A stretch of 64,000 nt of DNA from Brienomyrus brachyistius (Eukaryota > Chordata > Actinopteri > Osteoglossiformes > Mormyridae): assembly GCF_023856365.1 (NCBI RefSeq), contig NW_026042771.1:36619-100618 (forward strand), read 5' to 3'. A program made the position numbers and the translations under genes. This document shows, in pieces, positions 45,329 through 57,480 of this stretch; within the stretch, counting starts at the first letter, position 1; each line of letters opens with the position of its first letter. The notes beneath the pieces are model-generated. The model was not told the DNA's origin and made no database searches. It was given only the letters and a program-made list of their open reading frames with translations.

Positions 45329-46410
45329 GAATAAATGCATGTCTTTTACACAACTTCAGCCTCCGTTCATTGAGTGCTCACAAGAATCCCTGCCTGTGCG
45401 ATCTACGCTCTGAAACCTCAAATTCGCCTGAAATATCGCGAGACTCTCTCTCATTGGCCGTGAGGGAGCTTCGCTACCGATCGTTTACATTACCTGGTGA
45501 CGCAGCTCGTTGGACAAGCCTTCTATTCTAACCCAGGTTATTACGTGATACTGGTTATTAATGAGTTCCATTTAAGTCACACATTAACAGACTCACGGTG
45601 TTTCGCAATTGAGTTTGAGCCGACCATTCAGCATAAAAATTGGTTAATAATCACAAGGCACAAGGTTTAAACTTATTCTGAGCACACAATTTAAACTTTT
45701 TATGACCGAACGTGCAGTGAAGAAGCGCTACTGTCAACTGGTTGCAAAAGTCGCACTCATGGCAATCTGAAGGCATTTAAAGCGGGATCATATGGGCTTA
45801 TTATAGTTATTTTTATTTCTATTATTAGTAGTTATATTATTTTGTTTTATTTTCGGTGATTTCAATTGTAGTTCTTTCGTATTAAACTGCAGTAAACTTT
45901 AACCCTATGTCTGACGAGATTCTCAGATGTAGCGCTTTGTTTCCAGGTTCAATTCGGACGAGTGTCTCCGTTTCTATATATCCTGGGAGAGATCTCTCTA
46001 TTAGCGAACGGGAATACTTGTTATGAGGTTCTAACCTAAATTATGTTGCGCTTGGACATAAGACCGATAGCTTAGTTACCTATCAGGATCATACTCGTAT
46101 GTGTGTGCCTGCTTTAGACAAAGCAAGTTTAACACAACTTGCGCTGTGAGCCAAGTGTGTGTCATTTAGAAATTGGGAGTCTCCTGTGCTTGAGACCCGC
46201 CGTGGTTAAGCACCATTTGCGACGAGATATAGTGCACTCACAATTTAAATCTGTCGCCGTAACGCGTGCGCCGTCTCGCTTCAGTAATTGTTTTAAGGGG
46301 TTTTATACTGTGCAAGGCACAGAAGAAGGCCACAAGCAGCATGCGCATGCATTAAATGTGTGTGTCACTCATCTAGCGTCGGCAACCGCCTAGCTATATC
46401 TTTGGTTACC
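45329..46410. other. No gene recognised
   Basis: Unique-looking sequence with locally raised CpG near 45400-45530 and 46180-46270. No exon or domain was recognised. Confidence 0.5.
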
Positions 46411-48230
46411 TCTAGTGGTCAGGCATAGAACTACCACTCCATTTCGAAATTGCGCCTCTAGTGGCCAGGCATAGAACTACCACTCAATTTCGATATTGCG
46501 CCTCTAGTGGCCAGGCATAGAACTACCACTCCATTTTGATATTGCGCCCCCGGTGGTCAGGCATAGAACTACCCACTCCATTTCGATATTGCGCCCCCGG
46601 TGGTCAGGCATAGAACTACCACTCCAGTTCGAAATTGCGCCTCTAGTGGTCAGGCATAGAACTACCACTCCATTTCGAAATCGCGCTTCTAGTGGTCAGG
46701 CATAGAACTACCACTCCATTTCGATATTGCGCCCCCGGTGGTCAGGCATAGAACTACCACTCCATTTCGAAATTGGGGCTTCTAGTGGTCAGGCATAGAA
46801 CTACCACTCAATTTTGAAATTGCGCTTCTAGTGGCAAGCCATAGAAGTACTACTCCATTTCGAAATCGCGCCTCTAGTGGTCAGGCATAGAACTACCACT
46901 CCATTTCGATATTGCGCCCCCGGTGGTCAGGCATAGAACTACCACTTCATTTCGAAATTGCGCTTCTAGTGGTCAGGCATAGAACTACCACTCAATTTTG
47001 AAATTGCGCTTCTAGTGACAAGCCATAGAACTACTACTCCATTTCGAAATCGCGCCTCTAGTGGTCAGGCATGAACTACTATTCCATTTCGAAATCGTGC
47101 CTCTAGTGGTCAGGCATAGAACTACCACTCCATTTCGAAATTGCGCCTCTAGTGGCCCGGCATAGAACTACCACTCAATTTCGATATTGCGCCTCTAGTG
47201 GCCAGGCATAGAACTACCACTCCATTTTGATATTGCGCCCCCGGTGGTCAGGCATAGAACTACCACTCCATTTCGATATTGCGCCCCCGGTGGTCAGGCA
47301 TAGAACTACCACTCCAGTTCGAAATTGCGCCTCTAGTGGTCAGGCATAGAACTACCACTCCATTTCGAAATCGCGCCTCTAGTGGTCAGGCATAGAACTA
47401 CCACTCCATTTCGATATTGCGCCCCCGGTGGTCAGGCATAGAACTACCACTCCATTTCGAAATTGGGCTTCTAGTGGTCAGGCATAGAACTACCACTCAA
47501 TTTTGAAATTGCGCTTCTAGTGGCAAGCCATAGAAGTACTACTACTCCATTTCGAAATCGCGCCTCTAGTGGTCAGGCATAGAACTACCACTCCATTTCG
47601 ATATTGCGCCCCCGGTGGTCAGGCATAGAACTACCACTCCATTTCGAAATTGCGCTTCTAGTGGTCAGGCATAGAACTACCACTCAATTTTGAAATTGCG
47701 CTTCTAGTGACAAGCCATAGAACTACTACTCCATTTCGAAATCGCGCCTCTAGTGGTCAGGCATAGAACTACTATTCCATTCGAAATCGTGCCTCTAGTG
47801 GTCAGGCATAGAACTACCACTCCCATTTCGAAATTGCACCCCCGGTGGTCAGGCATAGAACTACCACTCCATTTCGATATTGCGCCCCCGGTGGTCAGGC
47901 ATAGAAGTACCACTCCATTTCGATATTGCGCCCCCGGTGGTCAGGCATAGAACTACCACTCCAGTTCGAAATTGCGCCTCCAGTGGTCAGGCATAGAACT
48001 ACCACTCCATTTCAAAATCGCGCCTCCAGTGGTCAGGCATAGAACTACAACTCCATTTCGATATTGCGCCCCCGGTGGTCAGGCATAGAACTACCACTCC
48101 ATTTCGAAATTGCGCTTCTAGTGGTCAGGCATAGAACTACCACTCAATTTTGAAATTGCGCTTCTAGTGGCAAGCCATAGCAAGTGCCACTCCCATTGAA
48201 ATTGCACCTCTAGTGGTCCGCCATAGTAGG
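46411..48230. repeat. 46-bp minisatellite with higher-order period
   Basis: The monomer is about 46 bases (TCTAGTGGTCAGGCATAGAA, CTACCACTCCATTTCGAAAT, TGCGCC), repeated roughly 39 times. Variants alternate between CCTCTAGTGG, CCCCCGGTGG and CTTCTAGTGG starts. The same order of variants recurs at an offset of about 691 bases (for example 46470 and 47161), equal to 15 monomers. The minus strand reads CCACTAGAGGCGC or CCACCGGGGGCGC in many monomers. Open frames across the array are by-products, since 46 is not a multiple of three. Confidence 0.95.
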
Positions 48231-49010
48231 TTAACAACATCTGAGTTGGGTCTCTGGTGGTCAACTGCGGTGATACAACACGCATAATTGGACACACAGG
48301 TTCTTGCCTGAAAGCAGGAATCAACTTCACAGACTAAATCAGTTTGATCACAATACATTAACATCCAATTAGGTTATTGTTGCATAACTAATTGATGTTT
48401 ACAATTGAATAAGAAACACAATTCATTTGGTTTGATTCCCGTTTAACCTTTTTGATTTATTTTAGGTTTTATTTCACCTTATGCTTTCATTCATTCCATC
48501 TCCCCCAACAAGGGGACTTGCATAGAAGTTCAACCACTATTAACAACAGTAAACCAGTTACGTACACAATCCCATCAGGAAGTCGTTTGGATGTGATCAG
48601 TTGAGCCCTTCGGGTGCTGGGTGCTTACCATTCGCTCTCTGTTGGTTGAGCTTGTCTGTGGCTCTGCTGTCACTGCTTGTGATCGTACAGTTTGTCAGAA
48701 CCGAAGGGGAGTTCTCAGCAATTGGATGCCCAAAAGCGTGTCAGCCCGGCTACACCCACTGACTCATTACGGGCAAGGCTGACAGGTACCTCAGGCGGTC
48801 ATTACAACTTTGAGCAGGACTTCGTTTAGGGTGAGTTCTGAGAACGGCCCTAGCTTGGACTCTCACTAGGGTGGGTGATACCTGAAGGCAATTTTGCCAG
48901 CCGATAAGCTCCACCTGGGTTGTCTCAGTTGTGCATACAGAATACGCCCTTCCAAGTTAACATTGCTGGGGATCGGGGGAGTGGAAGCCGGACTCAGGCT
49001 TGCTTGGCTG
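48231..49010. other. No gene recognised between minisatellite and LINE piece
   Basis: Mixed-composition sequence with no domain, exon pair or repeat that I can identify. Confidence 0.45.
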
Positions 49011-49120
49011 GGAGAATGATTCCTGGTCTTAGAGGAATGTTTAATGAGGAGAGGTTAGCTGAGCTGAATCTGTTTAGCCTCGAGCAAAGGAGACTAAGGG
49101 GGGACATAATCCAGGTGTTA
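49011..49120 (+). mobile_element. Short CR1-like LINE fragment
   Basis: The frame reads [20 protein letters not shown] then [17 protein letters not shown], nearly identical to the matching part of 43622-44190. It is truncated on both sides. Confidence 0.8.
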
Positions 49121-49212
49121 AATCTGGTCATTGCATTACATTTTTTTTGTATCCACTCCTTTATTTCGTGTTTATTGTTTGTTAGGTGTAATGTCTGTCT
49201 TATGTTAGTTAT
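49116..49212. repeat. Dispersed repeat, copy B (pair with 45215-45328)
   Basis: It is joined directly to the CR1-like fragment on its left and to a SINE on its right. Confidence 0.8.
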
Positions 49213-49352
49213 ATCCATCCATCCATTTTCCCAAACTGCTTATCCTACTGGGTCGCGGGTGGTCCGGAACCTATCCCGGAATGTGGAATGGGCACGAGGC
49301 AGGGAACAATCCAGGATGGGGGGCAGCCCATCACAGGGCACACTCACACACA
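49213..49352 (-). mobile_element. Truncated tRNA-derived SINE
   Basis: This is the tail half of the family at 1603-1957 (ATCCATCCATCCATTTTCC to GGGCACACTCACACAC). The tRNA-like head is missing, as expected for a 5'-truncated retroposon. Confidence 0.8.
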
Positions 49353-49748
49353 AATCGTGATTATATTATTGCACTATACTGTATAAATAAAAAGTAAACT
49401 TAATACCAGTTGTGGTAATAAAGTGCACAGAGAGTAAGAGAGAGTAGGGTTTCACATAAACGTATGTTCATTAGCATTTAGTATTCTGATGGCTTTGGGT
49501 TAGAAGCTCTTATTAAATCTGGTTGTTCTGCAATGCATACTGCGGTAACGTTTACCAGAGGGCAGAAGTTCAAACATCTCATGTGCTAGGTGCGTGGGAT
49601 CTTTTTTAAATATAATTATGCATATGTAGAACTAGGGATATGATCCTGTTAAGTATGATAGTTCTGTCTCATTATTGCAGGATCGACATCCATAGTAACT
49701 GTGGTGATCTATCCATTTGTGTGCATGTCTGTGTGTGTGTGTGCGAGC

Positions 49749-50013
49749 GGGTATACCTATCCTACCCCATAGCGTGATAAATACCTGTTTTTTTTTTTCC
49801 CTTATGGGGACCACGAAACTGAAAACCAGGAAAACTCTATTTTATAAAATCTGTGACTGCTGTGGAAAAACTAAAAATGCAAAACCTCTTTTATTTTGCT
49901 TGGTTACTTATGGTTATGGTTAGGGCAGGGTGGTGGGTTAAGATTGTCATAGTTAGCGTTAGCATTTATCCAATAGAAGTCAATGAGCGGGCCCCATAAG
50001 GATAGGTATACCC
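49749..50013. mobile_element. MITE-like element with 15-bp inverted repeats
   Basis: GGGTATACCTATCCT at 49749-49763 is perfectly inverted at 49999-50013. The interior has TTATGGGGACCACGAAACTG, which resembles a common fish MITE that begins and ends in GGTCCCCATAAGGATAG-type words. No target duplication was determined. Confidence 0.65.
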
Positions 50014-50106
50014 TATGTGTGTGCATGTGTGTGTTTGTCCCATATTGCCTGGGCTTCAGGATACCTCATAACCCGGAACTTCATCAGAAGTAGTTAGAAA
50101 GGGATG

Positions 50107-50143
50107 AATGGATGGATGGATGGATGGATGGATGGATGGATGG
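50107..50143. repeat. (GGAT)n microsatellite
   Basis: About nine perfect ATGG repeats. Confidence 0.95.
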
Positions 50144-50539
50144 TGGGACAGGATCAATAAAAGTACAGAACATCCATTTTACAAAGAACCATCAACACTA
50201 AATGTATGCACTGGTCATGCTCCTGGAAATTAAACTTCTTTTCTGAAAAGCAGCATGTTCATAAATTAGCTGCTGTTATACCTTGGGGGAACAAATGCAG
50301 ATGAAATTGTAAAAACAAACTGCAGTGGCAAAACAGTTCTGGCTGCCTGTGCTGCCCTGCCTGCCCGCCCTCCTGCCCATTACGTCCTGCCTGTGCCACC
50401 CTCCTGCCTGCCCTCCTGCCTGTTTACCGTCTTTCCTGTGTGCCCTGCTGCCAGTTATTCTGTATTTAACATCCGGACTTAAACAAATTGAACCATATAA
50501 ACCATATAAATCAGGACTTTGTTAACGTGACTTCTGACC

Positions 50540-50740
50540 TGTGGAGGATGGGCTCCCCCTTTCACTCTGGTTCCTCCAAAGGTTTCTTACTATGACTGAG
50601 TTTATCCTTGCCAATGTCGCTTTCTAATTTTTCAGGCTAGATCTTGCTCACTGGGACAATTGGGCAGGGACAAAGTAAAGTGCTTTGAGACAATGTAAGG
50701 CTATGAAAATGTACTATACAAAATAAAGTGAATTGACTTG
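50540..50740 (+). mobile_element. LINE 3' UTR fragment with polyadenylation signal
   Basis: GGAGGATGGGCTCCCCC and AAGGTTTCTTACT are followed by AAAGTGCTTTGAGACAA and then AAATAAAGTGAATTGAC. This is the common 3' end of an L2-type fish LINE. Confidence 0.65.
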
Positions 50741-50744
50741 AGTA

Positions 50745-52590
50745 ATGTGGCACAAAGCAACCCTTCTTTGCCACAGGAAATGTCTGGTGCAATTTCTTTT
50801 TTAATTGTACATGTCAATTGCATAAATACCCTAAACTAATTCATTATTATTTCTATTATTATCATCATCATCAGTATTTCATTAGTATTCCATGGTATTT
50901 AGATTTTTCAGGAATCAGTGTGTGTACTGATACTTTTTAATTTATTTGCACTATGTGTAGTGTCTCTGCAGCTGTATATACTTGCTGCATTATGCACAAG
51001 AACTTCCCTCAGGCATCAGTATAGTTAATCAAATGTAATATTTCTTGCTTGTTTATTAAGTTGTTTTAGGTATTTTGTGTGTTCCACTTAATTTAGTGTA
51101 ATTAGTCCTAGTTGACTCAGGTTTAGTTAGATTTTTCCTTCTGTTGTTCCTCTGCATCATGCTACTGTCATAAAATTTCAATGTCTTACCTAACTTAAGA
51201 GTTTTGTGCATTGTGTTTTGGAGAGAAAGAAATCATTACTTTTTTTCTTTAGATTCATCCACTGATTCTATCACCTATGACACATTCCCCCTGAATATTT
51301 GTTTGTTTATTTATGTATTTGCTTGGGGGATGGAATTAACAAACAGAAATAACTGAATGAATCAGGTTAGTGAAAAACATTTATAAACTTATCATTTTGG
51401 TATTGGTACGATCCTGTTCTGGTTAGTTAGCCGAGGGAGTAAATCATCCGGAGTTTCATCTCTCAATCTCCTCCTACACCCACTCAGCATCACAGTATGG
51501 ACTCCCCAATGCAACTGATCTGCACGTATTTGTACTCTGGGAGGAAATTGAAGCCCCCCATAGGAAAAAACTCAAAGCCTACAGACATATGCACAAAACC
51601 AGGGGACATGCTCAGTTCTGCAGGCCTGGAAGTGTGAGAGAAGGCTATTTATTGAGTTTCCCCTCTGCCCCTGGTAAAGATGAAACATGCACAAGTCATT
51701 AACACAACATATACTTACATGAAAGTCTGACTGATACTGGAGCTTCCAGTGCCCGTAAACCAGGTACTGGGGTACTCCATTTCTTCTTGATAATTAGCGC
51801 CATTGAAAAAAAAAACGGTGCTTTCCTAATATTAACTGACTCTCAGACAAATGTACTGCTTGAAGACCCTGCCACTATTCGCATTTTCCAGCAGGAGTCA
51901 CAAATCTTCATTGCATTCAGTTTATTCTCAGATGAGCTCATGCATGTTTCTATGTGCATCTTTACACTTAAACAAATACAGCTAACCTCTGTTGTTATAT
52001 TCATATATATTTGTCGTGACTGGCCCTTTTTTCTCAAATGATGGATTTCTGAAACTAAAACTGACAGTATTCTAAAATATTTATATTGCCACATCATCGA
52101 CACATGTTCTAATATGACATAGCATTTCCCTGGACCATAGTGCGACTTAGAGACAGATATAACATGCCCTTCACGGTAAAAACACTAGATAGGTGCAACA
52201 CTTAATGTCAAACGTTGTCAATGTCAATGTTGACTTAATGTCAACGTTAAATTCATGGATTCGCAAATTAAGTAACACGGTTACAGTACAAAAACGAGCA
52301 GAGCTGTGTATGGCATGACTATCTCGCGGCGGCGACAAAATATGCTTATCCTTCTAATTATTCAGAAGAAAATATATTTGCAAGCACAGCCGTTCACGGC
52401 TTCCGTACAAAAAGCTGTCACTACGCTACAGGAAGAATACACGACCAATATAGGATTTACACAAGTCTGCTTCTTTTGTTTTATTAGTAACAACTTTTCA
52501 CAAAAATTGACAGCAATACTGCTAAAAGAGCAGATCTGTTGCCAAATTAAATAAACAAAGAAATTAATCATAAAAATATTCAAAGTATAT
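50745..52590. other. No gene recognised
   Basis: AT-rich sequence. Short frames (for example 51787-52041 and 52306-52554) lack domains and splice context. Confidence 0.5.
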
Positions 52591-52595
52591 ACAGC

Positions 52596-52739
52596 CAGGG
52601 GCGCCGCTAGCAATTTTGGGCCCTATGACAAAATATGAGGTTGGGCCCCCCTATCACACCCATTCAGATCTCTGGGGGCCCCTAAAGGGCGTGGGCCCTT
52701 AGAATTGTCCCAACTTTCCCCCCCTTAGCGGCGCCCCTG
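52596..52739. mobile_element. hAT-type MITE, 144 bp
   Basis: The ends CAGGGGCGCCGCT and AGCGGCGCCCCTG are exact inverted repeats of 13 bases. The flanking 8 bases are TATACAGC (52588-52595) and TATACTGC (52740-52747), one mismatch apart. The interior is rich in GGGCCC words, like the MITE at 5640, but the ends differ, so it is a related but separate family. Confidence 0.88.
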
Positions 52740-53293
52740 TATACTGCTAACCATTTCCAATCGAAAAGTACATACAAGTCTCCAATATAAGTTATACAAT
52801 GGAGCGCAGATAAAACTTTTAAATAGTAATTAACCAAACATATAAAGAATACAAGTTTGAATACAGGTAATTTGTATAAATTTTACTGTGTTCAGACTGA
52901 AAAAAATCAGCACCAGCCTTACACACATTGCAGTTCTGCTTTTTTCTTCTTTTAGGCATAATTACCCGTTTCACGTTCACAGAGGCAGAAGATCCCTGCA
53001 AATGTGAAAATTCACAAGTAACAGGCACCATTAACCTCAAGCCATAACAGTCTGCTAGCCTGAACAATAGCAAACTCTATGTATTACCAATTATTACGCA
53101 GGTTGTCACTTTATCAAATCATGACTGTTACTAAGAAGTGGGAGTGAAACGCGTGTCCACGAGATCTCGCGATATTACAACATGACGAGATTTCTCGTTG
53201 GAGCGAAAAGCCGTTTCACGAATGCGCTGCAAATGAGCTGCTGTAAATATGTCGGCATCTGACTAAATTACTATAGTAGATACCCCAGACACT

Positions 53294-53440
53294 TTTGAAT
53301 CTTTTGTGTGTCAGCATTTCGGGTGCCCGGCGGAAAATATAATTGGCGAAAGGGAGACAGACAAAACACGAACCATCTGTAAGGACTGTAGAAAGCTAAT
53401 GCCGCACACAGCGGCTAATGCTACTACTAACTACTATGCA
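53294..53440 (+). pseudogene. BED-type zinc-finger remnant of a hAT-like transposase or ZBED gene
   Basis: The plus-strand frame reads FESFVCQHFGCPAENIIGER, then TDKTRTICKDCRKLMPHTAA and NATTNYYAK. An aromatic F/W-x-x-F-G entry, a C-x-x-C pair and a following N-T-T block are the plan of BED fingers at the N-terminus of hAT transposases. The histidine pair that should close the finger is not recognisable, and no long frame follows. It is probably a fragment. Confidence 0.5.
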
Positions 53441-53701
53441 AAGCCATTTGCAGCACCATCATAGCTCTTTATTTAAATTCACTGCACCGGTGAAGAAAAC
53501 ATTTTTAAAAAATGTTATGTTTATTATTGGGTGCTTTCCACTTCATGCACCCACATACAGCGCTAGCTTAAAGCAATGCATTCTGGTCCTGACGCAATGC
53601 ATCATGGTTATATTTTTTATCGCCCGTTGCATTACGTCACCATGTCACATGGTACCAAAACCTCCGCGAGAGCAAGACACATCAGGCAGCACCTCTTAGC
53701 A

Positions 53702-54186
53702 GGCTGCACACTGCTGGATCCGCCCTCCATTACGACACAACTTTGCCCTTATTGGCTTAAGATTTAGTTACATACATGACGTTTGTATATCTGCTATTTC
53801 TCCCGAGAAGCAGGTAAAGCGGTAACTGCTTTTCAATTAATTTACTTGGTAAAATTAAATTTAAATAAATGATATGAATATTGTATAGTACTCGTGAGCT
53901 TTGTTTGTTGTTAGTTACTGTAATGTTGCGCTGCTTTATTTGTTTAATCGTCTTGTCTGTGAAGACATTCAAGTAATCAATAAGAACTGCACTTTACACT
54001 GTACATGACCATAAAAACTTTGAATCCTTGAAATAAATGTTTTAGATCTTTTCCTTGGCAGTTATCTTTTTACACAGGGCCTCTATGTACACAATAGTTA
54101 TTTTTTTCACGACTAACAGTATGGATCAGGAGTTGGTTATTGTAAAAGAAGTAATGTGCATGCAGGTGATATTTGTATAGATTTAT
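53702..54186. repeat. Dispersed repeat, copy B (pair with 28037-28526)
   Basis: This is the same sequence and orientation as 28037-28526. It lies shortly downstream of the BED-finger remnant. Confidence 0.8.
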
Positions 54187-54639
54187 ATTTACCCCTAGGT
54201 GATAAGTTTGACAGTCATTTCTTTTACGTTTGGCCTCTCGGTTGAACATAATAGTGGCGCGAGCAGCTCCACTTGGTTTTTTAAAAATACTCAGCCATGA
54301 ACTTTTGGTGAACTCAGGTGAATCCCTTCCTTCAGTAGTAAACCTTGGTAGTTTCAGCCGTTTACACATTGTCCTCACTAAAAGGTTGATAATATATTTG
54401 TCCTTTTACATAGTGATAAAATATACGCGATAAAAATGTGAATATTCATAGATTCAGGACTAACAAAGTAGCTAACAGAAACTCAGACTAACAAAAGGTG
54501 CAAATACATACTCAGTTGGTTCCATTGGTGTTGATTACATTATAATGTTTACATTGTAATGATTATATCATGGATATTTGGCATACTTTTTATAAAATCG
54601 TAATTCTTATATTCTGCGTTATATAGTGCTAAATAATAT

Positions 54640-54880
54640 TCCATAGATGGATGGACTTTATTAATCCCCGTGGGGAAATTGTGTTTTTTATGTCTCCCTC
54701 ACTTACTCTTTGTGGAGTAAGTTGTCCGCGAAGTGCAGCTACCTGTTGGGGCGCCCAGGGAGCTGGGGGTTAAGGGCCTTGCTCAAGGACCCACAGACGT
54801 GCTGAGGCTGGGTTAGTTTCAACTGGTGACCCTCATTACAGGCACAAGGACTGACCCCTGCCCCCCAACTGTGTTGAGTA
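54640..54880. mobile_element. Common fish retroposon-type repeat
   Basis: TGGATGGACTTTATTAATCCCC, a GGGGAAATTG word, GCGCCCAGGGAGCTGGGGGT and AAGGGCCTTGCTCAAGGACCC form the usual signature of a widespread fish repeat thought to be the end of an RTE-type element. No coding part is present. Confidence 0.55.
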
Positions 54881-56272
54881 GCATTTATGCTGTTTCTTGA
54901 GTGTGAGCTAGTACATAAACCAGCTAGTGCTCACCATTGCAAAATACTCTAGCTTTCTGTCATACACAATTTTTTATTTTCTTACATTGTCCGTTTTTGT
55001 TCATAGTCTGTAATATTCTGAATAACGACAATGTAGAGGAAAAACAGATTAAATTCTCCTTGTTTGTAATTTCCCCATGTATCCACTGCCTTGTGGTAAG
55101 AGGTGCAAAAGTCAGACGCGTTGATTGATGAGGATACGATATTGAGTTTAGTTCTTGAGAGGATTTATTCATATGATATTTTAACACACAGTACTTTGAA
55201 CTGGTTTGTTTGGCGCAAAAGGGCCGATATGCAGACACCATCACACATGGCAAATACGGTCAATGACCTGTTTCACTTTGCACCTTCAGCCCTGAGCCGC
55301 GTAATCTCAGCACCTTTAATAACAACCATTGCTGCCTCCTACAGGTGGGAATACACTTAGACAATAGTAAATATCACTAAGGCAGGCAAGTTCCTCTCGT
55401 TTCAAGTGTTGCAATACTATATAACATTATATTATAAACAATAAATACGAATAAATAAAAACATTAAACAAATAAACATAATCAATAAATTCATGAATAA
55501 TTATGCTTAATATACAAATAAAGAATAGCTCCTGCAGATGATTTCAGATAACTACTGGAACATGAGTTCTGGAGGGGGAGCAAGCTCTGTTACATGCTAT
55601 AGAAATGTTGATCTGATTCCTTTCATTATCAGATTGTTACCACTGTTAAAAACCACAGATATTGTATTCTGATTGTATGCATTTCCTTATTAGGGCATGT
55701 CAGTTACTTCTGTTAAAAAATCCGTTTATTCTGACGTCGTAAATTTCCTGATCAGAGTTTACCCTCTTTAAAGTGATGGAGGTCCACTTGTGCGAAAGAT
55801 ACATCGATATGCATATGAGATTTCGTTTGTGCAAAAATATGTAAATAGCACACAGTCCATGTCGACTGAGCATGTGACAAAGAATTTTTCTGTGGACAAT
55901 TCTATTTTGTCAATGAGTTTGTCTGTGGAGCCCCTGAAGGGACCTAATGGTGTCCGCTATTAGATACCCAGAAATAAACTGTGTGGCTCCGCCCAAGCAT
56001 TGCTGCCCAAAACAGCAGCTTCCTCCTTATGCCACCGAGGGAGGAGTAGCCAGTGGTTCCCCTGCCCCTTCCCCTCTCCCCCCCATGCAGACGAGGATCA
56101 TAACCATTCAGCACCCGACCTCTACCTCCTTCTCGGTGAAGAAGTGCCGTGGCGAAACACTCAGGCAGCAGGACGAGGTAGCAGAAATTCTTGCCCCTAT
56201 GTTGGTATGTCCAAATCCTCAAGGGGGAGATAAGGTTTGCTCATCTGACACTGTAGATGAAGGTGTTGAACA
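54881..56272. other. No gene recognised
   Basis: A plus-strand frame at 55947-56363 is open for 138 codons but has no recognisable domain and runs into the CR1-like tail. It may be a piece of the same degraded element as the gag-like fragment at 57262, but nothing confirms this. Confidence 0.35.
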
Positions 56273-57255
56273 TAAGAACATAAGAACTAACCAAACGAGA
56301 CGAGGCCATTCGGCCCATCAAGCTCGCTTGGGGAGAACTAAACTAATAGCTCAGAGTCGTTAAAATCTTATCTAGCTCTGATTTAAAGGAACCCAAGGAT
56401 TCAGCTTGCACTACATTATCAGGAAGACTATTCCATACTCTACACGCTGCGTAAAGAAGTGCTTCCTAAATCCAGCATGAAATGTTCTCCCGCTAATTTC
56501 CACCTATGGCACGATGTTCGTGTATTTAAACTAATGCTGAAGTAACTATTTGGTTGAACAGCATCCAAACCTGTTAGAATCTATATACCTGGATCATGTC
56601 CCCCCTCAATCTCCTTTGCTTGAGACTGAACAGATTTAGCTCAAGTAACCGTTCCTCGTATGACATTCCTCTAAGACCAGGAATCATTTTTGTGGCCCTA
56701 CGCTGCACCTTTTCTAAGGCCACAATGTCCTTTTTAAGATATGGTGACCAAACCTGCACACAATATTCTAGGTGAGGTCTCACCAAGGAATTGTATAATC
56801 TTAGCATTACCTCCCTTGACTTAAACTCCCACACACCTGGAGATATACCCCAACATCCTATTGGCCTTTTTTATTGCTTCCCCACACTGGCGAGAATGGG
56901 ACATGGAAGCATCAACATACACACCAAGGTCTTTCTCATGATCAGCTACCTTTATTTCAGTGACACCCATGAAAATACCTGTACTTTATATTTCTGCTCC
57001 CTAGATGGAGTACCTTATATTTATCGACGTTAAATTTCATCTGCCCAGGTATCGGCCAGTCACTAATTAAATCAAGATCCCGCTGTAGCTGCTGAGCCAC
57101 TAATTCAGTATCTGCTACCACCACCCACCTTGGTGTCATCTGCAAATTTCACCAGTTTACTGTATATATTGGTATCCATATCATTTATGTAAATTAGGAA
57201 CAATAGTGGTCCTAAAATCGAACCCTGCGGTACCCCACTATGAACGCAAGCCCAC
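56273..57255 (-). mobile_element. CR1-like LINE, reverse-transcriptase 3' half
   Basis: Read on the minus strand from 57255: [20 protein letters not shown], then [11 protein letters not shown] (the FADD catalytic motif), then [57 protein letters not shown], and a tail ending in the GTTCTTATGTTCTTATG repeat at 56273-56290. The order is that of the palm to C-terminus of CR1-type reverse transcriptases. Several frameshifts and the missing endonuclease show a 5'-truncated dead copy. It is the most complete of the three CR1-like pieces in the window. Confidence 0.88.
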
Positions 57256-57261
57256 TGTGAG

Positions 57262-57480
57262 TTGAAGGACATTGCCAGTGACCTGCTGGACCCCAGGCAG
57301 AACAGGCCTCACCATGCGACAGCCCTTCAGAGACTGGTCCTCCTGCGCATGGACTGGGGCATGATGCATCAGTTTAAACAGGAGCCTGGTAAATCCTGCG
57401 AGTGCTACACCAAGCGACTGATGGCAGCATTCTCCAACTACAGTGGGATGGACTCCACAACGGACCGAGAGTGTATGTGA
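57262..57480 (+). pseudogene. Possible retroviral-type gag capsid fragment
   Basis: A 72-codon open frame contains QEPGKSCECYTKRLMAAFSN and then YSGMD. A proline-glycine-x-S-x-E-x-Y-x-x-R-L/A-F-x-x-Y-S-G layout is seen in the capsid part of vertebrate retrovirus-like gag. No protease, polymerase or envelope part is nearby. It abuts the CR1-like insertion, so its upstream part may have been displaced. Weak call. Confidence 0.25.

Noticed and set aside
46411..48230. CRISPR-like regular spacing
   Set aside because: The repeats are directly adjacent 46-mers with no unique spacers, in a vertebrate genome. It is a minisatellite.
50325..50525. 66-codon P/L/C-rich frame
   Set aside because: It is made of CTGCC-type simple repeats without conserved features.
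54070..54378. 102-codon minus-strand frame with a possible donor at its end
   Set aside because: No recognised domain, and the donor context is weak. The AT-rich end of the frame looks accidental.
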